Below are positions 46,901 through 54,491 of a stretch of 64,000 bases of DNA, one piece after another. The translations under genes were made by a program, and so were the position numbers. Within the stretch, counting starts at the first letter, position 1; every line of letters begins with the position of its first letter. The stretch spans positions 124,001 through 188,000 of the forward strand of contig NZ_JAUFQP010000016.1 of the NCBI RefSeq assembly GCF_030409805.1, read 5' to 3'. The notes below the pieces were generated by a model. It saw nothing but the letters and a program-made list of their open reading frames with translations. It did not search any database and had not been told where the DNA came from. The stretch comes from Algibacter miyuki. GTDB taxonomy: Bacteria; Bacteroidota; Bacteroidia; Flavobacteriales; Flavobacteriaceae.

Positions 46901-48100
46901 TTACTATCTAATGCCATAAAACACTCAACAGCAAAAGGAACCATTAACGTAACCTTAAGTTACGACGAATATTACCTCAAAATTATAGTTGAAGATAACG
47001 GTTCTGGCATTCACCCAGACGATTTCAGTCATATTTTCGAGTGGTACTATCAATCCAAATCATTACCAAGAAAAAAAGGTTCTGGGATAGGCTTAGCACT
47101 TTCAAAAAACTTTGCCGAATTACACAAAGGCCAATTAAACGTTGAGAGTAAAATTGGAATAGGCTCTACCTTTAGCTTAATAATACCAAGAGATGAGTCT
47201 ATATTTATTAATAAACCCATAAATAAAGATGTAAAACAAGCTTTGGAAGAAGTAGAAATATCTCCTTTAAATCCTTGGGCTCCCGCTTCTGAAAAAATTA
47301 CTGAAGAAAAAAAGAAAATTAACGTAACCATAGACGAAGACAAATTAGTGGTGTTAGTTATTGATGACAACCCCGATATTCTTCAATATTTAGAAGGTGT
47401 CTTAGAAAAGAAATATGATATTATTTATGCTAAAAACGGACAAGAAGGCATAGAAAATGCACTTAAATATGTTCCAGATTTAATTATTTCTGATATTATG
47501 ATGCCTAAAAAAAGTGGTATAGACCTCTGCGAGGTTTTAAAAAATGAAACCACTACCACACATATTCCTATTATATTATTATCAGCTAAAAGTAATGAAG
47601 AAAGCATTAAAGAAGGCTATGAAACTGGTGCTGACGATTATATTATAAAGCCATTTAACAGCCAAATTCTTTTGGCTCGAGTGAAAAATTTAATTGATGG
47701 TCGTAAATCCTTAAGAAAGTATTTCTTAGAGCAAGAAGAGCCTATACACTCCATTTCTCAAGATCAATCTAAACTGCTTGATAAGGAAAAAGCCTTTTTA
47801 AGAAAACTAGAAACTATTATTTTAAAAAGTATTAAATCTGGAAAAGCCAATGTAAAAGATATTACCAATGAAATGGGTATGAGTAGAACCCCTCTTTTTA
47901 GAAAAATTAAAGCTATAACAGGAAAAAACATTAATGAATATATTACTATGGTGAAGTTAAAAAAGGCCGCTTCGCTTATAAAAAATGAAGATTACTCCAT
48001 TTCTGAAGCTGCTTTCGAGGTAGGCTACAACAGTCCGAAATACTTTAGACAACTGTTTAAAAAGCAGTTTGGCACAGTACCTTCCCAATACAAAAAGTAA
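43943..48100 (+). CDS. Hybrid two-component system regulator (HTCS) of the PUL
   Basis: The frame is open from 43829, but ATG at 43943 (MKVIFKKRNTNEYIR, then hydrophobic LNFIFFFICSVPLFGQ) gives a signal peptide and is chosen; 1385 residues. Order: periplasmic sensor of two beta-propellers (about 35-695, many Reg_prop repeats of the IWVGTxxGGLN type), a Y_Y_Y domain (about 720-805), one membrane helix (about 813-838), HisKA with FTSFSHELRTP (His near 873), HATPase with NNLLSNAIKHS, EDNGSGI and GSGIGLALS, a receiver with VIDDNPDI and SDIMMP (phospho-Asp near 1184) and KPFN lysine, and an AraC-type HTH (about 1300-1385). Such proteins bind a periplasmic oligosaccharide and activate the adjacent PUL. 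The gene is divergent from susC1. Confidence 0.95.
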   Translation: MKVIFKKRNTNEYIRNLVLNFIFFFICSVPLFGQDSTQNYNSIDEILTFHLLDVESGLSHNVVNNIEQDSLGFIWVGTIEGLNRYDGTRFSKFKKDYKNPEHSLNNNHVSHIEIDRGGNVLISTDEGLNTYNTKHETFKAYQQNHKKLAAPISSFAIGPNRELILGTSNKDWGLRFMDKNGKLTTLSHELHNENSISSNYISKLLVQGDSILWIGTSNSGLNKYNYHTKKITRIPSGNNSLISSADIHTLYNDNAGNLWIGGSNGLQIITVKGDTLSLKSSLNYGQGLSDGNVLSFQEDNQNNMWIGTRNGGLNILNIPTFLSQHKLSIKWFLPKSDGSSVYNRTISSIKKDRDGNMWLGTSTGLNFVNPNGEPVKRFQKNVDNPDGLAHDRIGAFAQKRDGKIWIGTDGGGLNLFNPSTGKFSNIKHEPNNKHSLSNDYIIALLDDSKNRLWVGTYGGGLNKRNSKTGKYTHYLEGTIEDGNDVRKIYEDGRGQIWIGTNRGGLYRYIEAKDTFEYIESLGKIDIRDITCDEKGFLWLATYGDGVLKYNPKNETSVAYNMKNTDGMTSDVIFCLLHLNNGDILCGTRFGGLIRLTPKTFKAVSFTENDGLSNNTVSSIIIENEMSIWIGTFNGISYYNPNTNTIENLNTFNNIQRSEFNVGAVLKSHNGYLYFGGNKGFNMFNPETLESSIPTSHSIVFENIQVLNKKVRVAPNTKNAILQESISYQNNITLPHNQSLFSINFAVLKYPIANNINYSYILEGYHKHWIENNSNGTANLSNIPPGNYTLKVKAKLGSGKEVSNQLLVTITPPFWKTIPAYILYILLSASSIYLALKYYTKHLKLKNSLLFEKKQRQLEQDFNKERIRFFTSFSHELRTPLTLILGPVDDMLQELHNKKHLDSMRLIKKNATYLFQSINKLLEFRKSEIGLSDLVVNKYNLPPILKQLVENYVLMAQKKGINLTYSIPEDNFIAWFDLEKIQIIVNNLLSNAIKHSTAKGTINVTLSYDEYYLKIIVEDNGSGIHPDDFSHIFEWYYQSKSLPRKKGSGIGLALSKNFAELHKGQLNVESKIGIGSTFSLIIPRDESIFINKPINKDVKQALEEVEISPLNPWAPASEKITEEKKKINVTIDEDKLVVLVIDDNPDILQYLEGVLEKKYDIIYAKNGQEGIENALKYVPDLIISDIMMPKKSGIDLCEVLKNETTTTHIPIILLSAKSNEESIKEGYETGADDYIIKPFNSQILLARVKNLIDGRKSLRKYFLEQEEPIHSISQDQSKLLDKEKAFLRKLETIILKSIKSGKANVKDITNEMGMSRTPLFRKIKAITGKNINEYITMVKLKKAASLIKNEDYSISEAAFEVGYNSPKYFRQLFKKQFGTVPSQYKK

Positions 48101-48113
48101 AGCTTATAAAATA

Positions 48114-48141
48114 AAAATGCGCATTAACAAATGCGCATTTT
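48114..48141. terminator. Bidirectional terminator between the HTCS gene and uxuA
   Basis: AAAATGCGC/GCGCATTTT perfect 9-bp stem with a 10-base loop between convergent genes; A- and T-runs suit both directions. Confidence 0.88.
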
Positions 48142-48174
48142 ACATACCTAGATTAAATAAAAACTAAATAACCA

Positions 48175-49386
48175 TCAATTATTCTGCATTATATACCGCA
48201 TACCTACCTCTAATCCAGACAATTCTGCAAGACCTTTTAATCTGCCTATTAACGGGTAACCTGGGTTCGATTTTCTATTAAAATCATCTAACATTTTATG
48301 CCCATGATCTGGCCTAATAGGCATATTATAATCTAGCCTGCCACATGCTTTTCTTCGTATTTGCTCTTTTATTATTTTTTTCATAACAGAAGCTAGGTTT
48401 ACACTTTCATCCAAATGCTCTGCTTCATAAAAGTCTCCATTATCCAATATTTTTGTGCTTCTTAAGTGTAAAAAATGAATTCTATCTGCAAATTTTTCAA
48501 ATATATTAGGGAGATTATTGTCTTTACGAGCGCCTAATGAACCTGTACAAAACGTAATGCCATTATTTAACGACGGGCATGCTTTCGTTAGCCATTCAAA
48601 ATCTTCAGGAGCACTCATAATACGTGGTAATCCTAACAACGGAAATGGAGGATCATCTGGATGTACTGCTAAATTAACCCCATGTTTCTCTGCCGTTGGT
48701 ATCACTTCATTTAAAAAGTAAGCAAAGTTTTCACGTAATTTTGCTTTATCTATACCATCATACTCCGCTAATAGTTCTAAAAATAGTTTAACAGGCTCTT
48801 TTTCATCTTCGCCTACGGCACCATCAATAAAAGATTGCGTAACCACAATAATATTGTAGGCTATATCTTGTATATCTTTTTTACTCAAGGTTTTGTAAAT
48901 AGCTTCGGCCGCTGTTATTTGTACCTCAGTATAATCGTTTAAAGCTTGTGGTCTATTTAGAATATAAATATCAAAGGCAGCAAACAAATCGGATTGATAA
49001 TACATAGCTTCCGTGCCATTTGGCAAGGTGTAACTTAAGCTTGTTCGTGCCCAATCTAATACAGGCATAAAATTATAGCAAATAGTTGTTATTCCGCATT
49101 CACCAAGATTCTTTACGCTTTCTTTATAGTTTTTTATGATCGCATCTCGCGTGGGATTCCCTTTTTTTATGTCTTCACTTACAGGTAAACTTTCCACAAC
49201 ATCCCACGTTAGGCCGTAAGACTCAATATTGGTTTTAGTTTTTAATATTTCGTCTACAGCCCAAACCTCTCCATTAGGAATATGGTGTAATGCTGTAACA
49301 ATACCTTTAGCTCCCGTTTGCGCAATTTGTGCTAAACTTATGGGGTCGTTTTTACCAAACCACCTTAATGCTTTCTTTAGTTCCAT
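48175..49386 (-). CDS. uxuA: Mannonate dehydratase
   Basis: Dehydrates D-mannonate to 2-keto-3-deoxygluconate (EC 4.2.1.8) in glucuronate catabolism, in the cytoplasm. The 403-residue TIM-barrel protein matches the usual 390-400 length. Signatures: LRWFGKNDPISLAQIAQTGAKGIVTALHHIPNG-type start, CYNFMPVLDWARTSL, NLAVHPDDPPFPLLGLPRI, TFCTGSLGAR, HFLHLRSTK and MPIRPDHGHKMLDD, which supply the metal ligands (His, Cys, His, Asp). It lies 11 bases downstream of the SDR gene. Together they link the GH115 alpha-glucuronidase to central metabolism. The isomerase and kinase/aldolase steps are not encoded in the window. Confidence 0.97.
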   Translation of the reverse strand: MELKKALRWFGKNDPISLAQIAQTGAKGIVTALHHIPNGEVWAVDEILKTKTNIESYGLTWDVVESLPVSEDIKKGNPTRDAIIKNYKESVKNLGECGITTICYNFMPVLDWARTSLSYTLPNGTEAMYYQSDLFAAFDIYILNRPQALNDYTEVQITAAEAIYKTLSKKDIQDIAYNIIVVTQSFIDGAVGEDEKEPVKLFLELLAEYDGIDKAKLRENFAYFLNEVIPTAEKHGVNLAVHPDDPPFPLLGLPRIMSAPEDFEWLTKACPSLNNGITFCTGSLGARKDNNLPNIFEKFADRIHFLHLRSTKILDNGDFYEAEHLDESVNLASVMKKIIKEQIRRKACGRLDYNMPIRPDHGHKMLDDFNRKSNPGYPLIGRLKGLAELSGLEVGMRYIMQNN

Positions 49387-49397
49387 TTTACTTAGTT

Positions 49398-50216
49398 TTA
49401 AACACCACTAAAAGAACTGAAACCACCATCAATAGGAATAATAGTTCCGGTTATAAAACTAGCAGCATCAGAACATAAAAAGTGAACCATTCCGTTTAAT
49501 TCATTTATATCGCCAAAACGTTTCATAGGTGTTCTAGCCAATACTTTTTTACTTCTTTCGGTATACGATCCATCGTCATTAATTAAGACTTTTCTATTTT
49601 GATCGCCAATAAAAAATCCTGGAGAGATCGCATTTACACGTACCTTTTCACCAAATTTAGTCCCCAATTCCATGGCAAGCCATTTTGTAAAAATATCGAT
49701 ACCACTTTTGGCAACCGAATATCCAGGAACTCGAGTTATAGCGCTCAGCGTTGCCATTGACGAGACATTAATAATACTTCCTTTACCGTTATTTGCCATA
49801 GCTTCACCAAATACTAAACATGGATAAACTGTACCATTTAAGTTAAGATTAGTAACTTTTTCAAAATCTTCAATCTTCATATCAAATACGGTTTGCTCTT
49901 CAGTAAGTGTGGCTCCAGGCAGGTTTCCTCCTGCTGCATTAATTAGAATATCTATACTTCCCCAAGCATCAAGAATTTTGGCTCTAGTTAATTTCATTTC
50001 CTCTACATCTAATACGTTAGATACAAAGCCAATAACCTGTCCTCCTAGAGCTTCTAACTCCGCTACACGCGTGTTTACATTTTCTTTGCGTATGTCTAAT
50101 ACAACAACTTTACACCCTGCTTTTATCAAATGTTTTGAAATACTTCCACCTAAAACACCTCCACCACCGGTGACTATGGCTACTTTATTGATTATGTTAA
50201 AAAAAACATCATTCAT
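49398..50216 (-). CDS. SDR-family D-mannonate oxidoreductase (fructuronate reductase)
   Basis: A 272-residue short-chain dehydrogenase: TGGGGVLGGSI nucleotide-binding motif near residues 16-26, an LDIRKENV acidic strand end (NAD preference), NAAGGNLPG, the catalytic Ser in NVSSM, and YSVAKSG with the catalytic Tyr and Lys; the C-terminal PIDGGFS is typical. In Bacteroidota and Bacilli an SDR beside uxuA reduces D-fructuronate to D-mannonate, the step done by UxuB in enterobacteria; the function is inferred from this pairing. It leads the two-gene operon and has a putative HTCS site 130 bases upstream. Confidence 0.9.
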   Translation of the reverse strand: MNDVFFNIINKVAIVTGGGGVLGGSISKHLIKAGCKVVVLDIRKENVNTRVAELEALGGQVIGFVSNVLDVEEMKLTRAKILDAWGSIDILINAAGGNLPGATLTEEQTVFDMKIEDFEKVTNLNLNGTVYPCLVFGEAMANNGKGSIINVSSMATLSAITRVPGYSVAKSGIDIFTKWLAMELGTKFGEKVRVNAISPGFFIGDQNRKVLINDDGSYTERSKKVLARTPMKRFGDINELNGMVHFLCSDAASFITGTIIPIDGGFSSFSGV

Positions 50217-50559
50217 AATTTAATTATCTTTTATCAATTTAATTCTTCTTATTAATTTAAAACTTGCTCAGGTTTAATTATGAAAACAGTCCTAATTAAG
50301 AGCAAATTTTAGTTTAACAAATAAAGCTAAACTTAGCTATATTAATGGAGTATAAATCGACCAAAATTAGGGAATAAACTGACTTTTAATTTTATCAAGT
50401 CCCTAAATTCCTAACTTTAAAAAATAAATAAGTATTCTTTTTACAATTTATATTGACCACCATTCGACTTTAATAAAATAATGTTCCAACATATAAAACA
50501 GAAAACAATCTTATCCTAATTTAATTAAAGTACTAAAAAAACAAACCTTTATATTGAAA
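50217..50559. other. uxu promoter region
   Basis: No gene. It holds the HTCS-like site (50345-50365). No copy of the AraR-like motif is found, so the uxu operon may respond to the HTCS only. The right half is plain AT-rich DNA up to the relic integrase. Confidence 0.5.
50345..50365 (-). promoter_or_regulatory. Putative HTCS binding site upstream of the uxu operon
   Basis: ATGGAGT-ATAAATCGACCAAA on the plus strand, sharing ATGGRGT and RTAAATYR with the sites at 13853 and 31357. It suggests the PUL regulator also drives glucuronate catabolism. Confidence 0.5.
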
Positions 50560-51248
50560 TCAAAAATCAATAACCATATCAAACGCCTCATCAGCATCTT
50601 TTCTCATGAAATTAGCTTGATAAAGCATAGTTATTGTAACCGAAGAATGCCAATATAGTTTTTGAAGCACTTAAATAGGGATTTTATCACCATAAATATA
50701 GCCTAAACTATGGTGAACAATATCCATAGACATTTTTTTATCTATACCTACTTCCCCGGCAACAAGCTCTAACTTGCTATTGAAGTTTCTCGTAGGTGTT
50801 TTTATTCTTGTTCTTGCTCCCTTTTTATCATTTAAATTAACGCCTTCTAGTTCACTTAGAATTTTAGTAACTTTATCGGGAATCTCCAAAAAGACTAATT
50901 TGTTGTTCTTAGCCAAGCGGTAATGTAAACGCTCGTCATAAAAATCTGCCCACTTTAATTGTAATACAGCACTTATACGAATTTCTGCAAAATAAAAACT
51001 AATTAACTATGTATATAAAGCGTATTCTTGAGCTAGTGTTAAACCTGTTAAATTCTCCAAAGTTTTTATTTCTTCTCTATCCAATCGAATCTTTTTAGTT
51101 TCGGGAAACTTAATTTGAAATTTCCTTTTCCAAAAGGCTAAGATGCCTTCTTTATGATGCTTTTACTTATTTCCAAATTATAAATAGTTATTGGATGTAG
51201 ATTTTTTGAATTTGTTCGTTTAACTAAAAAAGGTGTTACCGAGGCCAT
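50560..51248 (-). pseudogene. Decayed tyrosine recombinase (integrase) gene
   Basis: Reading the minus strand from ATG at 51248 gives MASVTPFLVKR then a stop (after IIKKAS), followed in a shifted frame by FWKRKFQIKFPETKKIRLDR and EEIKTLENLTGL, then a stop after EYALYT, then in another frame EIRISAVLQLKWADFYDERL and LHYRLAKNN (the box I region of Bacteroidota integrases; the usual GxRxS is EIRIS), IPDKVTKILSELEG, and after an in-frame TAA (50671) WHSSVTITMLYQANFMRKDA to the final TGA at 50560, the box II HxxV/GHSSxxxT region. Several stops and frame breaks show it is dead. The remaining intact piece (50671-50916) is only 81 codons. It is a phage or island-type integrase relic at the right border of the PUL block. 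Confidence 0.82.
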
Positions 51249-51339
51249 AATTATTTATTTTAAAATTATAGATAGAATTCTGAGTATTTATACGTTGCTA
51301 ATATATTCTTTGATATTAATTGATTTCAAATAGTACGCT

Positions 51340-51527
51340 CTAAATCCATAACTCAAAAGACACGTTAGTAATTATATCCTTAAGAAATACAATATTGAAT
51401 ACATCCCCGTCAAGAATAATACCCCCTTTATTTTCGGCTAACTCTTTAATACCTAATTTTCATTTGGGGTTACAACTCCATAACCTTTAGAATCATATCC
51501 ATGAATTCTATTATTTGGAGACAATTC
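51340..51527 (-). pseudogene. Possible fragment of a decayed gene of unknown kind
   Basis: On the minus strand, ELSPNNRIHGYDSKGYGV (51453-51527) ends in a stop, and a second frame gives IKELAENKGGIILDGDVFN and FLKDIITNVSFELWI (51340-51453) before TAG. The two pieces read like one broken protein with a frameshift. I do not recognise the family. The length and codon quality are modest, so it could be chance. Confidence 0.3.
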
Positions 51528-51552
51528 CTAGAATAATTATAAACACATTAAA

Positions 51553-51583
51553 TAAAAAAAACCTTCAACAAAAAGTTGAAGGC
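51553..51583 (-). terminator. Terminator downstream of the M16 peptidase gene
   Basis: Perfect stem CCTTCAAC/GTTGAAGG with an AAAAA loop; on the minus strand it is followed by a run of Ts. It lies about 95 bases past the stop codon. Confidence 0.88.
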
Positions 51584-51678
51584 TAAAATAATTTTAAGAC
51601 TTTTAACCAAATTAAGGGCGGTTCGTTAATTTAAAAATGACTAACTCAAAACACGAAAACCAGGTCTTATACATTATT

Positions 51679-54480
51679 TTATTGCAACGGTTTAAAGACA
51701 ATCTCATAAGATTGCGCATCTTTTAGGACTTTTTTGGTGAAATTTTGAATATCTCCCTTGGTTATGGCATTCACTATATTTTCAAAATTTTCAGGATCAT
51801 TGATATCATATCCTTCTCTGTAAAAAGTTATCAGCCAGCTCATATCATAACTATTATAGTCTTTTTGCTGCTTTCGTTCTTTAATATAATTAGTAAGTGT
51901 TTTATCTAAATCTACCTGTTGTATTTCACCGTTTGCTATTTTATTTATTTCTTGATAAACTATATCAATTAAAGTTTCAGCCTTATCTGGATTACAATCA
52001 AAACTCACAGAAATTACAGCTTTCTCAGTGGGTCTTTTAGAAACACTTGCACCCGCACTTGCCCCATACGTCCCTCCTTCTTCTTCTCTTAACGTTTCTG
52101 TAAATCGTAACTGTAAGATACTACCTAATGCACTGGCTACTAAAGATTCTTTAAGACTATACTTGTAGTCGTTCTTAAAAGTAATTCTAACTGATGCTTT
52201 AGGATCTTCCATTGTTAAAAAAACATCTTTATCAATGCTATTTTTCTTCCATGCAGTCGAATTATCGGTCCAGTTTTCTCTGCTCTCGTTTGTAGGTATA
52301 CTTGCTATATATTTTTCTAGTAAAGGTTTTAATACTTCACTTTTTAAATCTCCAACTATAAAAAACTCAAAATCGGCGGCATTTGCAAACCTGCTTTTAT
52401 AAATAGACTTTATTTTATCAAATGAAATTTCTTCGATAAAAGCATCGTTAAATATTCTATGTTTCGGGTTATTTTCTCCATACAAAGTAACCACCATACT
52501 GTCCTTCATTTTTTCATTAAGGTCCTCACTTCTTCTAGTTTGATAGTTCTTTACATTTTGCATAATCACATCGTAACCTTCGGGGTCGAAACGTGGTTTA
52601 ACAAAACGTAGATATACCATTTGTAACATAGTTTCTACATCTTTTGTAACAGATGCACCTTGAACGCTTTCAGTTAAATTATTAAGTGATATAGAAGCGC
52701 TAGCTGTTTTTCCTGCTAAAATTTTAGGTAAATCTGTTGCTGAATAATCTCCTAATCCTGAATATTGAATAACATTACCTAGTAAATTTGCAGACGGCAA
52801 ATCGGAATCATCTAATAATGAAAGCCCTCCATAACTGATCGCTTTTAACTTTACATTATTTTTATTTTTATCGGCAAATTTGTAATGTACTTTTATGCCG
52901 TTACTTAATGTGTATGTTGTGGATTCTAACAATTTATTTTCTTTAACATTACTGATGCTTCCTGCTTGTATTTCTACACCTGTTATTAATGTTTTTCCTC
53001 CAAAATCATCTTTGTGTTCTACTAAAGCATTATCATTTTCAACTTTATTAATAATTTTTAATGCGTCTTCTTTTGTTAAATTATCCTGTCCTTTTACACC
53101 TGTAACAAGTAAAAATCTATTGCTTTTTTTGTATAGTTTTTTTATTGTGCTATGAAGCTCGCTCTTATCCAATGTGCTAAAAATTGATTTTATTAGCTCA
53201 TACTCCTTACTAATGTCTGTTATAGTTGTATTGTTTAAATAGTTTTCTTTTATAATGGAAACAATAGCAGCATGAGACATATCGTCTTCATTAATAATTT
53301 TGTTTTCGTAATAATTTTTAAACTCTATAATAGTTCGCTCTATTTCTGATTCGGTAAAACCAAATTTAACTGCTCTAACAACTTCGGATAGTATTGATGT
53401 AAATGCCGCTTGCTGCTGTTCTGGCTTAGGAGAAACGGATATATTGAATACATTTGATGTTCGTGCTTGTTGAGAATAGCTTATTCTTGCGCCTAAAAAT
53501 GTAGCATCAGATTTTACAGAAAGCTCTGTTAATCTTTTAGATAGCATGTGAGTTACCATACTATTTAGTAGAGATTCTTTTAAACGACCAACAGTTGCTT
53601 TTTCTAATGATTTTGGATGCCTAATACCTAAAGCTATAGATGACGTTGTAATTTCATCATCCATAGATAAAGCATACAACATCTCTTCGTTATCTGGAAT
53701 TTCAACATTAACTCTTTCAAGAGGATTATCAACGGCAGGAATTCCAGAAAATAATGCCTTTATTTTTGCTTCAATTTCATCAACATCAATATCACCTACG
53801 ATAGCTATAGCTTGCAAGTCTGTTCTGTACCAATCATGATAAAAATCATGCAACTGTTTGTATTTAAAATTATCCACAATGTCCATTAGACCAATAGGCA
53901 ATCTATGTGCATAAATACTATTATTAAACATAGTTGAAAGCGATTGTTGCAATATACGCATAGAGCCATTTTGACGTGTTCTCCACTCTTCTTTTATAAC
54001 CCCTCGTTCGGCATCTACTTCTTCGTCCGTGAGCGATAAATAATTAGACCAATCATGTAATATTAACAACCCTGTATCTATAAGCTCAGGAGTTGTTGGA
54101 ATGTTATTTATATTGTACACGGTTTCATCAAAGCCTGTATATGCATTAATATCTCTCCCAAAGACTAAGCCATGTTTTTGTAATGTATCTAAGACGCCTT
54201 TTCCTTTGAAGTTCTTGGTACCATTAAATGCCATATGCTCCAAAAAATGAGCTAATCCGCGTTGGTTCTCTTTCTCTAAAACAGATCCTACATTTTGAAT
54301 TATATAATAACTTGCTACGCCTTTAGTTACATCCGTATTTTTTAAATAATAGGTCATTCCGTTAGCTAAAACCCCTTTTTTAATACTTTGATTTACCGGT
54401 AGTGTATCATTTAAGTTTAGGTTTTGTGCTGTACCTATAAAACTTATTGTACATAATAATAGAAATGCTATTTTTTTCAT
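51679..54480 (-). CDS. M16-family zinc metallopeptidase (pitrilysin/insulinase type)
   Basis: A 933-residue protein with signal peptide MKKIAFLLLCTISFIGTAQ. The first M16 domain has the inverted zinc motif HFLEH at residues 78-82 (H78, E81, H82) and the downstream acidic stretch DEEVDAERGVIKEEWR with the third ligand. A second, inactive M16 domain pair fills residues about 500-933 (EEEGGTYGASAGASVSKRP). The layout matches periplasmic or surface pitrilysin-like peptidases that digest small peptides in a closed chamber. It is 11 bases after the ABC-2/GldG fusion gene and ends that operon, with a terminator after it. Co-transcription suggests that it handles a peptide connected with the ABC system; this is inference. 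Confidence 0.93.
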   Translation of the reverse strand: MKKIAFLLLCTISFIGTAQNLNLNDTLPVNQSIKKGVLANGMTYYLKNTDVTKGVASYYIIQNVGSVLEKENQRGLAHFLEHMAFNGTKNFKGKGVLDTLQKHGLVFGRDINAYTGFDETVYNINNIPTTPELIDTGLLILHDWSNYLSLTDEEVDAERGVIKEEWRTRQNGSMRILQQSLSTMFNNSIYAHRLPIGLMDIVDNFKYKQLHDFYHDWYRTDLQAIAIVGDIDVDEIEAKIKALFSGIPAVDNPLERVNVEIPDNEEMLYALSMDDEITTSSIALGIRHPKSLEKATVGRLKESLLNSMVTHMLSKRLTELSVKSDATFLGARISYSQQARTSNVFNISVSPKPEQQQAAFTSILSEVVRAVKFGFTESEIERTIIEFKNYYENKIINEDDMSHAAIVSIIKENYLNNTTITDISKEYELIKSIFSTLDKSELHSTIKKLYKKSNRFLLVTGVKGQDNLTKEDALKIINKVENDNALVEHKDDFGGKTLITGVEIQAGSISNVKENKLLESTTYTLSNGIKVHYKFADKNKNNVKLKAISYGGLSLLDDSDLPSANLLGNVIQYSGLGDYSATDLPKILAGKTASASISLNNLTESVQGASVTKDVETMLQMVYLRFVKPRFDPEGYDVIMQNVKNYQTRRSEDLNEKMKDSMVVTLYGENNPKHRIFNDAFIEEISFDKIKSIYKSRFANAADFEFFIVGDLKSEVLKPLLEKYIASIPTNESRENWTDNSTAWKKNSIDKDVFLTMEDPKASVRITFKNDYKYSLKESLVASALGSILQLRFTETLREEEGGTYGASAGASVSKRPTEKAVISVSFDCNPDKAETLIDIVYQEINKIANGEIQQVDLDKTLTNYIKERKQQKDYNSYDMSWLITFYREGYDINDPENFENIVNAITKGDIQNFTKKVLKDAQSYEIVFKPLQ

Positions 54481-54491
54481 TTTAAATATTT

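Larger units (their letters stand above)
51249..51678. other. Intergenic region with gene relic and terminator
   Basis: Apart from a possible coding relic (51340-51527) and the terminator of the M16 peptidase gene (51553-51583), nothing is recognised. No copy of the tRNA-Ser 3' end was seen here or elsewhere in the gap, so an attachment-site duplication is not supported. Confidence 0.5.
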
